A DNA stretch of 34,033 bases from Candidatus Thorarchaeota archaeon AB_25 (GCA_001940705.1 MEHG01000011.1:1-34033); one strand, 5' to 3'; positions 1 to 8,120 are shown, numbered from the stretch's first letter. The notes: generated by a model not told the origin, from the letters alone. Translations and numbers: made by a program.

Positions 1-1005
1 GGAGAGATAGCTGTAGCCTCATATCTATTGAACCCATTGATTCTCTACCACACTGTCTATGAATGGTTGAACCCCGCTCCCTTTGTGTTCTTCATGATGC
101 TGTCGTTCTATCTTTTGATGAAAAACTATCGCACAATGGGGACCTTAGCTATGGTTACAGCTGTCCTGTTCAAACAGACCGCCGTCTTTCTAGCGCTCCC
201 GCTCATTGCTTATCTTATCAAAACCCCTCCCCCAAAGGAACAGTCTGAAACCGATCAGGAAACGTCAGAAGACTCTGAACTTTACGCTGGTGACAATCTT
301 GATGTCTTGGGACTTTTACGAATGACAGTAATTGTCTTGATCTTCCTTGTAGTCATGTCACTCCCATATATCCTTGATTTTAGCAATTATCTCTACTACA
401 TCTTCTTGAAACCAGGCATGACCATCATAGATGACATAACAATAATTCCTGAAGGAAATATACCAATGACTCTTGCAGTCCTTCTCATTATTGCTGGCGC
501 TCCAGAACCACTCACCCAATTTGTCAATTTAGCCAATGCATATTCTGTGTTCCTACTCATCAGTATCATTGTCTTGTTATACCTAATGTTTACTGAGGTG
601 AAAGATGACCGGGATCTTCCCAGCTACTGGCGTAGGATACTATACCTCTCCCTTCTGTTACTATTATGTGTCCATATCTTCTCACCTAGAGGAATTTACA
701 AGTACTATTTTGTAGCACTAATCCCTCTCTTCTCGATTTTATCTAGCCAAAGTATGACCTTGCGTGGCACAAAGAAAATTCGAGCATCTCTCTCAATGGT
801 TATCACTCCACTACTAGTAACAGCAGCGATTCTCATCCCTAGTCGATACATCTACATCGGGATACTTGTCCTGATAATGCTGTCATACATACTCCACAAG
901 CATTTTGGAGAAGTCTATGGTTTGATCAGTCAGTCACTAGCTTATGATCTTCAGCGATTAAAATCAAGACTCTTTCAACGTAGTAGTGAGCCTGTTTCTT
1001 CATGA
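1..1005 (+). CDS. Polytopic membrane protein, GT-C glycosyltransferase-like, 5' end missing
   Basis: The frame is open from base 1, so the true start lies outside the window; a TTG at base 28 is only an internal codon. The visible 334 residues hold about nine hydrophobic segments. A charged, E/D/S-rich loop at about bases 220-300 separates the early helices from the rest. The motif L-F-K-Q-T near base 165 and the Y-H-T-V-Y-E-W-L-N-P stretch near base 50 resemble the C-terminal membrane half of GT-C glycosyltransferases, which use lipid-linked sugars on the outer face of the membrane. The catalytic first loop, with its acidic motif, would be upstream and is not visible, so the family is a suggestion. 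Its stop codon directly abuts the stop of the convergent next gene. The tail ends in a short basic, Ser-rich stretch, probably cytoplasmic. Confidence 0.6.
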   Translation, partial: GEIAVASYLLNPLILYHTVYEWLNPAPFVFFMMLSFYLLMKNYRTMGTLAMVTAVLFKQTAVFLALPLIAYLIKTPPPKEQSETDQETSEDSELYAGDNLDVLGLLRMTVIVLIFLVVMSLPYILDFSNYLYYIFLKPGMTIIDDITIIPEGNIPMTLAVLLIIAGAPEPLTQFVNLANAYSVFLLISIIVLLYLMFTEVKDDRDLPSYWRRILYLSLLLLLCVHIFSPRGIYKYYFVALIPLFSILSSQSMTLRGTKKIRASLSMVITPLLVTAAILIPSRYIYIGILVLIMLSYILHKHFGEVYGLISQSLAYDLQRLKSRLFQRSSEPVSS

Positions 1006-2229
1006 CTACTCAGATTGAGTAAGTGCTTCCAGCTCCTTTGATTTCTCGTCCATCTTCTTCTTGAGACTCTTTATCTGAACATCCAGCTTCACTACCTGTT
1101 CTGTGTATGCCTCTTCTGGCATCGCTCCTGAGCTGTGTCTATTCTCAATATGTTTTCGAAGGTCTTCAACAGATCTCATTTCTTTCTTGAGTGCCTTCAT
1201 ATCAGCATCTATTGATGCACTCTTTCTCTCATCAGCAGTCTTGAACTGCTTTGAAGGAATCATTATTCCAAGCTGTTGCTGGGTCTTCTCTGCAAAGTCT
1301 TGGAACTGGTCTCTCAACATCTCAATATTGCTCTCTACACTTGACACTTGGTCCTTTACTTTGGAGATGTCTTTCTGAAGATCAAACACAGCATTGACAA
1401 GACGCTTCAATGTCTTCTCAAAGTCCGCTGCAGCCCCTGTGTCTGCGACTGGTTCTGCCTCTTCTTCCTTCTTTTTCCTACCCTTTTCTTGCTCCTTCAC
1501 AACTGCGCTAGGTTTGGCCATTTGGAATTCTCCACTTAACCACCTGAATGAGTTCAGTGCAAAGATTGCATTTCCCTTATGCTTGAGGCCTCCACCTTTT
1601 CTGAAGACTTCATAGCTGCCTACACACATCACTCTACCCTTTCCAATCTCAGCAATTGCAACAACTGCAGCTTTCCCTGGATCCGCTGTTTCAGAAGTGA
1701 TTGCTATAGCTGTTGCCTTTCCTGTCACCCTTAGACTACAGGCAGAAGGAATCAGAAGGTCAGAAACGTCCTCAGTTGCGGGATGACCAACAATATCTGT
1801 TATGATTGGCATCGTCGGTAGTCCGGCATTACTCCGATCATCTTTAACAGCCGTGTTCTCAAAGGTAATCCCAAACTCACCTGATATCTTGGACATATTG
1901 TTCATGAGCCCCCGGTCTCCCCCGGATAGTGATAGAAGGATCAATCCACCTCCATTCTTTACGAATTTCTGGAGGACATCTATCTCAGCAGGTCTGATTT
2001 TCGAGCTGTTGGGGCAACCAAAAACCATTACTTCTGCACCCTTGAGGTTCTTGGCAAGAATCATGAATTCAGTATATGCTTCTACATCGAAGTCATTGTC
2101 TCGAAGAAGTTGTCCAAGTTCAGAATATGTACTCTCCAACCTGCCTCGTTCGTTCTGTGTCTGGTCAAAGAATACCTTCTTTCTCCTTCCGCTCAATTGG
2201 ATACACCCATGACAACCGTTTGTTATCAA
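1006..2229 (-). CDS. GIFT-domain (IFT52/GldG-like) protein with C-terminal coiled coil
   Basis: This is a 407-residue soluble protein with no signal peptide. Residues 17-230 look like the Rossmann-like GIFT/GATase-like domain shared by IFT52, GldG and DUF4350 proteins. It starts V-F-F-D-Q-T, then has a predicted strand A-E-V-M-V-F-G-C, a K-N-G-G-G-L-I-L-L segment, and near residue 200 G-K-G-R-V-M-C-V-G-S. A Lys/Glu-rich linker at about 235-265 leads into two heptad-rich helical stretches (about 265-325 and 345-405), probably a coiled coil for oligomerisation or scaffolding. The start used is TTG at 2229, with no clear ribosome site. A second TTG at 2196 would begin the protein just before the domain and is equally plausible. 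It lies divergently from the HIT gene. The function is unknown; the IFT52 resemblance is by fold pattern only. Confidence 0.65.
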   Translation of the reverse strand: MITNGCHGCIQLSGRRKKVFFDQTQNERGRLESTYSELGQLLRDNDFDVEAYTEFMILAKNLKGAEVMVFGCPNSSKIRPAEIDVLQKFVKNGGGLILLSLSGGDRGLMNNMSKISGEFGITFENTAVKDDRSNAGLPTMPIITDIVGHPATEDVSDLLIPSACSLRVTGKATAIAITSETADPGKAAVVAIAEIGKGRVMCVGSYEVFRKGGGLKHKGNAIFALNSFRWLSGEFQMAKPSAVVKEQEKGRKKKEEEAEPVADTGAAADFEKTLKRLVNAVFDLQKDISKVKDQVSSVESNIEMLRDQFQDFAEKTQQQLGIMIPSKQFKTADERKSASIDADMKALKKEMRSVEDLRKHIENRHSSGAMPEEAYTEQVVKLDVQIKSLKKKMDEKSKELEALTQSE

Positions 2230-2283
2230 AGCATGACGGACGCGTTAATAGTACTTCCGTAGACGAGCATATTCATTCGAATG

Positions 2284-2291
2284 TTTTATCT
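2284..2291 (+). promoter_or_regulatory. TATA-like box for the HIT gene (leaderless)
   Basis: TTTTATCT lies 24-31 bases before the ATG at 2315, the spacing expected when transcription starts at the start codon. There is no Shine-Dalgarno motif before that ATG, which fits a leaderless mRNA. The palindrome CATTCGAATG (2274-2283) abuts the box upstream, where a BRE or a regulator would sit. Confidence 0.4.
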
Positions 2292-2314
2292 CGCTTTAAT
2301 GTAAGAATGGCTGT

Positions 2315-2743
2315 ATGAGCGAGGAGAACTGCATTTTCTGTAAAATCGTTCGTGGCGAGATGCCCGCGTCAGTGATCTTTGAGGATGAACATAGCATAGC
2401 GTTCATGGATGTGTTTCCTATAGCTAAAGGCCATTCTTTGTTAATTCCAAGGAAACACTATACGAACATGTTTGATGTGGATCCCGATGTTGTTGCCCAT
2501 CTTGCCAAGAATCTTGCAGACCTTACAAAGAGAGTACAGAAAGCCACGGGCGCAGAGGGTGTACTCAATATTGCAGCCAATGGTGAAGGGGCTGGCCAAG
2601 ATGTTCCTCATCTACACTTCCATGCCATCCCACGCAACAAGAGCTCACCATTTGGTTTCAAGTTTCCACCTGACTACAGGAGCAGTATGGCTCCTAGAGA
2701 AGACCTTGATAGTATAGCAGAGAAGATTCGTGAATCAACCTAG
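2315..2743 (+). CDS. HIT-family (HINT-like) nucleotide hydrolase/transferase
   Basis: This 142-residue protein is the usual size for a single HIT domain. The N-terminus has C6-x2-C9 followed by K-I-V-R-G-E, a common form in Hint-type proteins where the cysteines can hold zinc. Residues 20-50 show the classic A-F-x-D-x-x-P...G-H-x-L-x-I-P-x-x-H strand pattern. The catalytic triad H99-L-H101-F-H103 is intact; the last histidines attack the alpha-phosphate of nucleotide substrates such as AMP-amidates or dinucleoside polyphosphates. It is a cytoplasmic housekeeping enzyme, and the exact substrate cannot be read from sequence. The ATG at 2315 fits a leaderless start. Its TAG stop shares the palindrome CTAG with the stop of the convergent PPC gene. 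Confidence 0.93.
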   Translation: MSEENCIFCKIVRGEMPASVIFEDEHSIAFMDVFPIAKGHSLLIPRKHYTNMFDVDPDVVAHLAKNLADLTKRVQKATGAEGVLNIAANGEGAGQDVPHLHFHAIPRNKSSPFGFKFPPDYRSSMAPREDLDSIAEKIREST

Positions 2744-3180
2744 TCTATGTGGAGTAGATTCAAACCGGTCACATCATCTCGCTTTCTGATCAGTTCGATT
2801 TCTGTTTCTATGATTACTAGTTCGATAGTCACAGAAACCTCACATCCCTTCATCAGATGACCACCCCAGCACTTTCCAACTTCATCCGCCACAATCATGT
2901 GAGCATGTACAACAAGATTTCCGTTATGGGTCGAGATGTCACCTATACACGAGACCACCTCAACATCTTCATCAACCGTGAAGTCACGATATTCAACTGC
3001 TTTTGTGTGGAAGTATCCAAGCTTTGCCTTTGAAACAGCACCAATCAGGCTAAGCTGGCCTGACCTGACACCGTGTTCTTTTGCAACAGCTTCTATTGAT
3101 TCCAGCACATCTTCTCCAGGATACATGCGTGCGAAAATCACTCGCTTAATCTCAGTCTGAATTGAACGCACCATATCCAC
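2740..3180 (-). CDS. PPC/DUF296 domain protein
   Basis: This is a 146-residue, single-domain protein of the plants-and-prokaryotes-conserved (PPC, DUF296) family. Supporting features are the N-terminal pattern P-G-E-D-V-L-E-S-I, the G-Q-L-S-L-I-G-A-V-S motif near residue 45, and the histidines H92-A-H94 with the G-G-H108-L loop. These histidines bind a metal ion in several prokaryotic trimeric PPC structures. No AT-hook (R-G-R-P) precedes the domain, so the plant AT-hook DNA-binding role should not be assumed. The molecular function of stand-alone archaeal PPC proteins is not established. The start is GTG at 3180, with an in-frame ATG two codons later (3174) equally possible. The gene converges on and overlaps the HIT gene by four bases, and diverges from polB. 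Confidence 0.88.
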   Translation of the reverse strand: MDMVRSIQTEIKRVIFARMYPGEDVLESIEAVAKEHGVRSGQLSLIGAVSKAKLGYFHTKAVEYRDFTVDEDVEVVSCIGDISTHNGNLVVHAHMIVADEVGKCWGGHLMKGCEVSVTIELVIIETEIELIRKRDDVTGLNLLHID

Positions 3181-3270
3181 TGTGAGTGTTTAACTGACTA
3201 ATGAAGGCCTCGCATTAATGACCATAATAGGAAGTGCTTATCAGGGATAATCAGCCAACCAAAGTTGTGA

Positions 3271-6054
3271 ATGGTCTTGCCCAAGGACGAACAACCAGCA
3301 GATGAGAATCAATCCTCTCTCGAGGATTATTTCACACAATCTGAGGAGCCTATGATAGACTCAGAGGGTCCGCCGTCCGATTCCCCAAATAGTGATAATC
3401 CTTCATCCCAGAATGACAATAGCTCTACTGCTAACGATGTTACCGAAGAAGAAGATGCTACCATAGAGGTTTCAGTTGGAGACCGTGACACACCTGAAAA
3501 TCTGCCCCCCTCCTTCTTATTATCGGTTGATTACTCTGGCGCTCTCAACAAGGCTGTTGCTAGGCTCTATCGACCTGACAACAAGCAAGTTTATTTCTGG
3601 GTAGATAACACCGGTCACAAGCCCTATTGCTATACTGACTGGCCACCACAAGCTGTTGAATCCTCAGCAAGAAAGAATCCTGGATTTCTTCGAGCTGAAG
3701 CAGTTGAGCTCCATGACCTCCTCAAAGACGAATCAGTGAAGATGACGAAGGTCATTGGTGACAACCCTCTTGCAATCGGTGGATCGGCAAGCTCTATCCG
3801 CAACTCTCTGGTTGACAACAATAATGTGAGCCATGCTTGGGAAGCCGCTATTCGCTATCAGTTGTGCTATACATATGATAGTAAACTTGTTCCTGGATTG
3901 ATGTATAAGATCGAGAATGGAAATCTTGTACCATGTCCACCCAATGTGGATGCTAAGACGCTTGATGAGTTCAAGAAGACGGTTCAGGATGAGGAGAGTC
4001 TCGAGTCAATCATTGCAGAATATTCACCTATGTTCTTTACAGAGGTTCCAGACATTAAGCGGGTGGCAGTGGACATCGAGGTCTATAGTCCTGTGGTGAA
4101 TAGAGTCCCCGATGCTCGAACAGCTGATTATCAGGTAACAGCAATAGGTCTCTCAGACAATGAAGGATACAACAAATGTTTCGTGTTGAAGCGTGAAGGA
4201 CACCCAGCAGGAAAGAAGGGCAAGGACTTTCCGAAAGAACTAGAGATTTTGTACTTTGAAGATGAGGCTGAGATGCTGGTTGAGGCATTCGGGGTCATCG
4301 ACAAATATCCTATTGTCCTGACTTTCGTGGGTGACACATTTGACCTGAAGTATCTCCATAACAGGGCAAAACGTCTGAAGATCGATATGGACAAATACTG
4401 TCCAATAAGACTTAGAGGAAATCAAGACGCAAGACGTGAACGAGCATTTCTAGACCGTGGAGTCCATGTAGACCTCTACAAGTTCTTTACAAACCCGTCA
4501 ATCAAAATCTACGCACTCTCTGGTGCTTATCAACGAGAGAACCTCGATTCAATCGCACAGGGAGTTCTAGGTGAGGGGAAACTCGACCTTAGTACCGACA
4601 TCTCCGAATTGTCCTACCATGAGCTTGCTCACTACTGTTGGTTGGATGCAAACTTAGTGCTACGATTTACACTATTCGAGGACAATCTCTTACTGCGATT
4701 GATAGTCCTTCTGATGCGTATTTCACGGATGTCCATGGATGATGTGACAAGATTCTACATCTCTTCCTGGATTCAATCAGTGTTCAGGCAGGAACACCGT
4801 TCTCGAAACTTTCTGATTCCAAGGCGTGTAGATATTGACAGCATGAAACAAGCCGATGCACAAATCGAAGCAACGGTAGGAGGAAAAGGGTTCAAAGGCG
4901 CAATCGTGATTGAACCCGTGGCTGGTGTTCACTTCAATGCCACTGTCCTTGACTTCGCTAGCCTGTATCCAACCATCATGAAGACACACAATATCAGTTA
5001 CGAAACAGTAGACTGTCCTCATGATGTCTGCAAGAATGGCACGGAGAATCAGGTTCCAGAAACCGACCATTGGACTTGCACGTTAAAACGAGGTATGATC
5101 AGCGAAACTATCGGATTCTTTAGAGACACACGTGTCAAATGGTTCAAACCCAAGGCCAAGGATAAATCTCTTGATAAGAACACGCAGAACTGGTACTCAG
5201 TAGTCGAGAAAGCACTCAAGGTCTTCGTCAATGCCTCCTACGGCGTGACTGGGGCACAGCACTTCGAGCTCTTTTGTATGCCTGCTGCTGAGAGTGTCAC
5301 AGCATATGGTCGAGATGCAATTATCAGAACTCAGGCAAAGGCGGAATCGATGGGCATTAGGGTTCTCTACGGTGATACTGACTCGGTGTTTCTAGATGAC
5401 CCCTCAAAGGAACAGCAGGAAGAACTTGTGCATTGGTCCAGTGAGGAACTGGGAATCGACCTTGAGGTGGAGAAGACCTACAAGTATGTGGCACTCTCTG
5501 ACCGCAAGAAGAATTACATTGGTGTATTCAAGGATGGCAAAGTGGAGGTCAAGGGACTCAGTGGAAAGAAACGCAACACTCCTGATTTTGCTCAAGAGGC
5601 ATTCCGGAAGATGCTGGACGTTCTCAGTAGAGTTGACGATACGGAGGGCTTTGAGGCGGCCAAGGAAGAGATTCGTGAGATTGTGAACACCGTCATTGAC
5701 CGGTTGGAAGGAAAATCAGAACCATACAGTCCGGAGGAACTAGCTTTCAGAATTCAGATGACAAAACCACTCCATTCGTATGATACAGATATTCCTCATG
5801 TTAGAGCCGCGAAAATGCTTGTAGAGCAGACCCAAGATCCCACGAAAGCATTACCTGGTACCATTGTGGCATACATAAAGACCAAAGGTCAGGAAACTGT
5901 ACTACCAGTTGAGCTAGCAAAAGGCGTAAGCTACTGGATTGATAAGGACGCATACATTGATATTTTGAAGAGTGTGTTTGAACAGGTTCTCGATTCAGTT
6001 GGACTCGACTTTGATGAGTTTCTTGGGTTCACAACTCTTGACCAGTTCTTCTAA
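3271..6054 (+). CDS. polB: Family B DNA polymerase (replicative, with 3'-5' exonuclease)
   Basis: This 927-residue protein is a complete and apparently active PolB. The exonuclease sites are Exo I D268-I-E270, Exo II G-D-T-F-D358 and Exo III Y455-x3-D459. The polymerase sites are motif A D561-F-A-S-L-Y-P, motif B K650-x3-N-A-S-Y-G, and motif C Y700-G-D-T-D-S with D702 and D704. Between motifs A and B is a cysteine-containing insert (C-P-H-D-V-C...H-W-T-C, about residues 582-609) like that of other archaeal PolBs. It is longer than typical archaeal PolB (about 780 aa), mainly because of an acidic, Ser/Asn-rich N-terminal tail of about 85 residues. That tail carries Q14-S-S-L-E-D-Y-F21, a canonical PCNA-interacting PIP box. 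The last residues, T-L-D-Q-F-F, form a second PIP-like end. The ATG at 3271 has no obvious ribosome site, but the PIP box in the tail supports this start. Confidence 0.97.
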   Translation: MVLPKDEQPADENQSSLEDYFTQSEEPMIDSEGPPSDSPNSDNPSSQNDNSSTANDVTEEEDATIEVSVGDRDTPENLPPSFLLSVDYSGALNKAVARLYRPDNKQVYFWVDNTGHKPYCYTDWPPQAVESSARKNPGFLRAEAVELHDLLKDESVKMTKVIGDNPLAIGGSASSIRNSLVDNNNVSHAWEAAIRYQLCYTYDSKLVPGLMYKIENGNLVPCPPNVDAKTLDEFKKTVQDEESLESIIAEYSPMFFTEVPDIKRVAVDIEVYSPVVNRVPDARTADYQVTAIGLSDNEGYNKCFVLKREGHPAGKKGKDFPKELEILYFEDEAEMLVEAFGVIDKYPIVLTFVGDTFDLKYLHNRAKRLKIDMDKYCPIRLRGNQDARRERAFLDRGVHVDLYKFFTNPSIKIYALSGAYQRENLDSIAQGVLGEGKLDLSTDISELSYHELAHYCWLDANLVLRFTLFEDNLLLRLIVLLMRISRMSMDDVTRFYISSWIQSVFRQEHRSRNFLIPRRVDIDSMKQADAQIEATVGGKGFKGAIVIEPVAGVHFNATVLDFASLYPTIMKTHNISYETVDCPHDVCKNGTENQVPETDHWTCTLKRGMISETIGFFRDTRVKWFKPKAKDKSLDKNTQNWYSVVEKALKVFVNASYGVTGAQHFELFCMPAAESVTAYGRDAIIRTQAKAESMGIRVLYGDTDSVFLDDPSKEQQEELVHWSSEELGIDLEVEKTYKYVALSDRKKNYIGVFKDGKVEVKGLSGKKRNTPDFAQEAFRKMLDVLSRVDDTEGFEAAKEEIREIVNTVIDRLEGKSEPYSPEELAFRIQMTKPLHSYDTDIPHVRAAKMLVEQTQDPTKALPGTIVAYIKTKGQETVLPVELAKGVSYWIDKDAYIDILKSVFEQVLDSVGLDFDEFLGFTTLDQFF

Positions 6055-6088
6055 CACTGGAACTGGCAAAGGGTCTGAATAAGAAATT

Positions 6089-6096
6089 CTTATAGC
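6089..6096 (+). promoter_or_regulatory. TATA-like box upstream of a 14-codon open frame
   Basis: CTTATAGC lies in the 109-base gap after polB, about 25 bases before an ATG at 6114. That ATG opens a 14-codon frame (6114-6158) ending six bases before the next gene. A second and better match, TATAAAG at 6154-6160, sits directly before the gene start. Confidence 0.3.
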
Positions 6097-6163
6097 GGTG
6101 GCTTGATACACGCATGAAGACCGAGAGCCAGACTTACACCGATTTCGACGGGGTATAAAGATA

Positions 6164-7198
6164 ATGAAGTTGAATTATCGCGAGTTCTTCATGCAGAAGA
6201 TGCTAATTATGTTCAAACCTGAGGACATAGAGATGTCGGCGAAAGACTTCATTTCTACCTATGCCTCTTACATGGAAGACGTCGGAATCGTTGGTAAAGG
6301 TCCTGATGGATATGCATTGTTCCCCAGTAAGACAGCACCGGTCAGAGAGGAACACACTGATTTCTTCGCCGAATGGGTCCAATTAAATGATGCACTTAGT
6401 ATACACGGAGTCGTGGGAATGGACTTCTATACAGACGGATGGTTCGCCCGTGATCCAAAGTATCAGACTATGAATGACAAGGCTGTCAAGATGGAACATC
6501 AAATCTGTCCTAATCGCGAGGAATTCTGGCAGTACGGGGCTGAGATTGTCAAGGAGATTGGAGCGTACCCAATTAACGAGATTCTCCTCTTTGGAACTGG
6601 TTTTATTCGTGACCACTTCTGTTTCTGCGAGCGCTGTAGGACCGAATTCGCACCATTGGTTGACCAAGAACCCGACCGACTTAGCTATGCATTCGTTTCA
6701 GAGAACGATGAACATCATGAGAAGTGGCATCAATTCCGTAGCGACAAGGTGCATGAAGGGCTTCAGTACCTTCAAGATGCTGCCACTGAGTCAGATGAAG
6801 CCACAGAAAGAGAACAACCACTCAGACTCTCTGTTGAAGTCCTTCTTGATCCCGAAACAGGTCTCGCCGAGGGTGCTCGTAACGAATATGGCTATGATTA
6901 CGCCAGAATTGGTGAGATTACAAAGAATGTACTGATCAATCTGTTTCCATGGTCTCCGATTCTCCCATCCAAGGGAAGTTCTGAGTATAGTGAACTTGTG
7001 GAATCCCTCTATTTTGTCAACGAGTTCACAAGACGAGGTGGCAGAGCATCCCTCTTCCGTTGGGGTGTGACAGACATTGAACAACTACAGGAATTGAAAG
7101 CTCTTGGCAAGGATGTAGGTATTGACCGAATTGTGAGTACATTTCACTATCCTTCTGACTACTCCCGTAGACGTGAAAGTGCAATTGGCAATTACTAG
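6164..7198 (+). CDS. Uncharacterised cytoplasmic protein, possibly glycosidase-like TIM barrel
   Basis: I do not recognise this 344-residue protein firmly. It has no signal peptide or membrane segment. Visible features are a strand-like stretch G-V-V-G-M-D-F-Y near residue 82, the stretch E-I-L-L-F-G-T-G at about 142, the cysteine motif C153-F-C155-E-R-C158, and a C-terminal stretch R-A-S-L-F-R-W-G-V-T followed by G-I-D-R-I-V-S-T-F-H-Y. Alternating strands and helices, with a C-x-C-x2-C loop after a strand, recall putative glycoside-hydrolase-like TIM barrels. The cysteines could bind zinc. The first ATG is used. A TATAAAG at 6154-6160 could instead give a transcript beginning near 6182 and a start at Met10 (base 6191). 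It converges with the next gene, the stops being three bases apart. Confidence 0.75.
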   Translation: MKLNYREFFMQKMLIMFKPEDIEMSAKDFISTYASYMEDVGIVGKGPDGYALFPSKTAPVREEHTDFFAEWVQLNDALSIHGVVGMDFYTDGWFARDPKYQTMNDKAVKMEHQICPNREEFWQYGAEIVKEIGAYPINEILLFGTGFIRDHFCFCERCRTEFAPLVDQEPDRLSYAFVSENDEHHEKWHQFRSDKVHEGLQYLQDAATESDEATEREQPLRLSVEVLLDPETGLAEGARNEYGYDYARIGEITKNVLINLFPWSPILPSKGSSEYSELVESLYFVNEFTRRGGRASLFRWGVTDIEQLQELKALGKDVGIDRIVSTFHYPSDYSRRRESAIGNY

Positions 7199-7201
7199 AA
7201 C

Positions 7202-8035
7202 TCATTGCCTTGCACTGCAATATGGACATACTCGATTGCTAGCTCGTATGCTTCGTCCACATGAGAAGCAGAAGCTATACTCATCGTCCTTCTCTCGAGA
7301 ATCCTCTACAAATGGACTGAGTTCTCCCTGAGAAAACAGAGATCCGATACCTTCTATTGATTCATCGGGTTGAGTGTTGCACACTTTGCAATCCTCTTCC
7401 TGCTCAAGGATTCGGCTATCTCCTTGATAGCGATGGGTCTCTGAGGAGTGTCTTGGCTCAGTCCGTTCTTCACGCCAAGGCCCTGAACGATCGCTGTACT
7501 GCGAAGTTAGTGATTGCATTGCTTGATCGAGTGACTCAAAGTCCTGTCGATAATTATCAGAGCCATAACCCGGATCTGTGGCTGGACGATTTGCTAGTCG
7601 GTCCTCTGAAGCCTGCTGCTGCCAGCTTGGGTCAAGATTCGACAGTCCCTTAGCGGTTTCAACGAACTTGATGTGAGCGTCCCCTTTCAGCTGCTCATAC
7701 TCATCTAATGTTAGTCCAAGAACTTCTAGAGCTCTATCTCTTTCAGCACATCTCTTCGATAGTGGACAGCAGTACGCAAGACTGCCATGACATAGTGATG
7801 CCATTGCTCTATCTTGGCGTGACTTGAATATTGGAGTGATTCGTCTACTCCCAAGGACAAGCGAATCGCCCACCGCTCTCATCTCAGAATAACCGCTCTG
7901 TGCAAGCGCCTCGATTATTTCTCGGGCAGGGTATGCACGACCCTCGATGATTATATGTCCCTCAGTCTTGTCAAGTCGCACAGACCGTTCGGTGCTCTTA
8001 TTCCCGTCATAGCTAGAATATCTCGTGTCTGCCAC
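7202..8035 (-). CDS. Uncharacterised cysteine-cluster protein with C-terminal zinc ribbon
   Basis: This is a 277-residue soluble protein in three parts. Residues 25-70 form a small alpha/beta segment. Residues 80-115 hold a cysteine cluster C82-H-x5-C89-C90-P-x4-C96 followed by a helix (A-L-E-V-L-G-L-T-L-D-E-Y), a pattern that could bind zinc or an iron-sulphur centre. Residues 120-245 are hydrophilic, Gln/Ser/Asp-rich and probably disordered. The last 25 residues form a zinc ribbon, C256-x2-C259...C270-x2-C273. Such tails often mediate protein or nucleic-acid contacts in archaea. I know no function for this architecture. The GTG at 8035 is the only good start near the first structured segment, and a GAGAG directly before it is too close to act as a normal ribosome site. 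It diverges from the next gene. Confidence 0.72.
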   Translation of the reverse strand: MADTRYSSYDGNKSTERSVRLDKTEGHIIIEGRAYPAREIIEALAQSGYSEMRAVGDSLVLGSRRITPIFKSRQDRAMASLCHGSLAYCCPLSKRCAERDRALEVLGLTLDEYEQLKGDAHIKFVETAKGLSNLDPSWQQQASEDRLANRPATDPGYGSDNYRQDFESLDQAMQSLTSQYSDRSGPWREERTEPRHSSETHRYQGDSRILEQEEDCKVCNTQPDESIEGIGSLFSQGELSPFVEDSREKDDEYSFCFSCGRSIRASNRVCPYCSARQ

Positions 8036-8120
8036 CTCTCAGATTTATGACTAGATGTCATACGACCATGCCCTCCGAGCAATACAGGTGTATGTATTAT
8101 CTGGGTCTGACGCGGGATAG

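Noticed and set aside
1802-2212. A 136-codon plus-strand frame opposite the GIFT gene
   Set aside because: It is fully antisense to a recognisable domain, has no start signals, and its composition is Ser/Pro/Phe-rich as expected of a shadow.
2740-3180. AT-hook DNA-binding protein
   Set aside because: The PPC domain is present, but there is no R-G-R-P AT-hook, so a nucleoid or DNA-binding role cannot be claimed.
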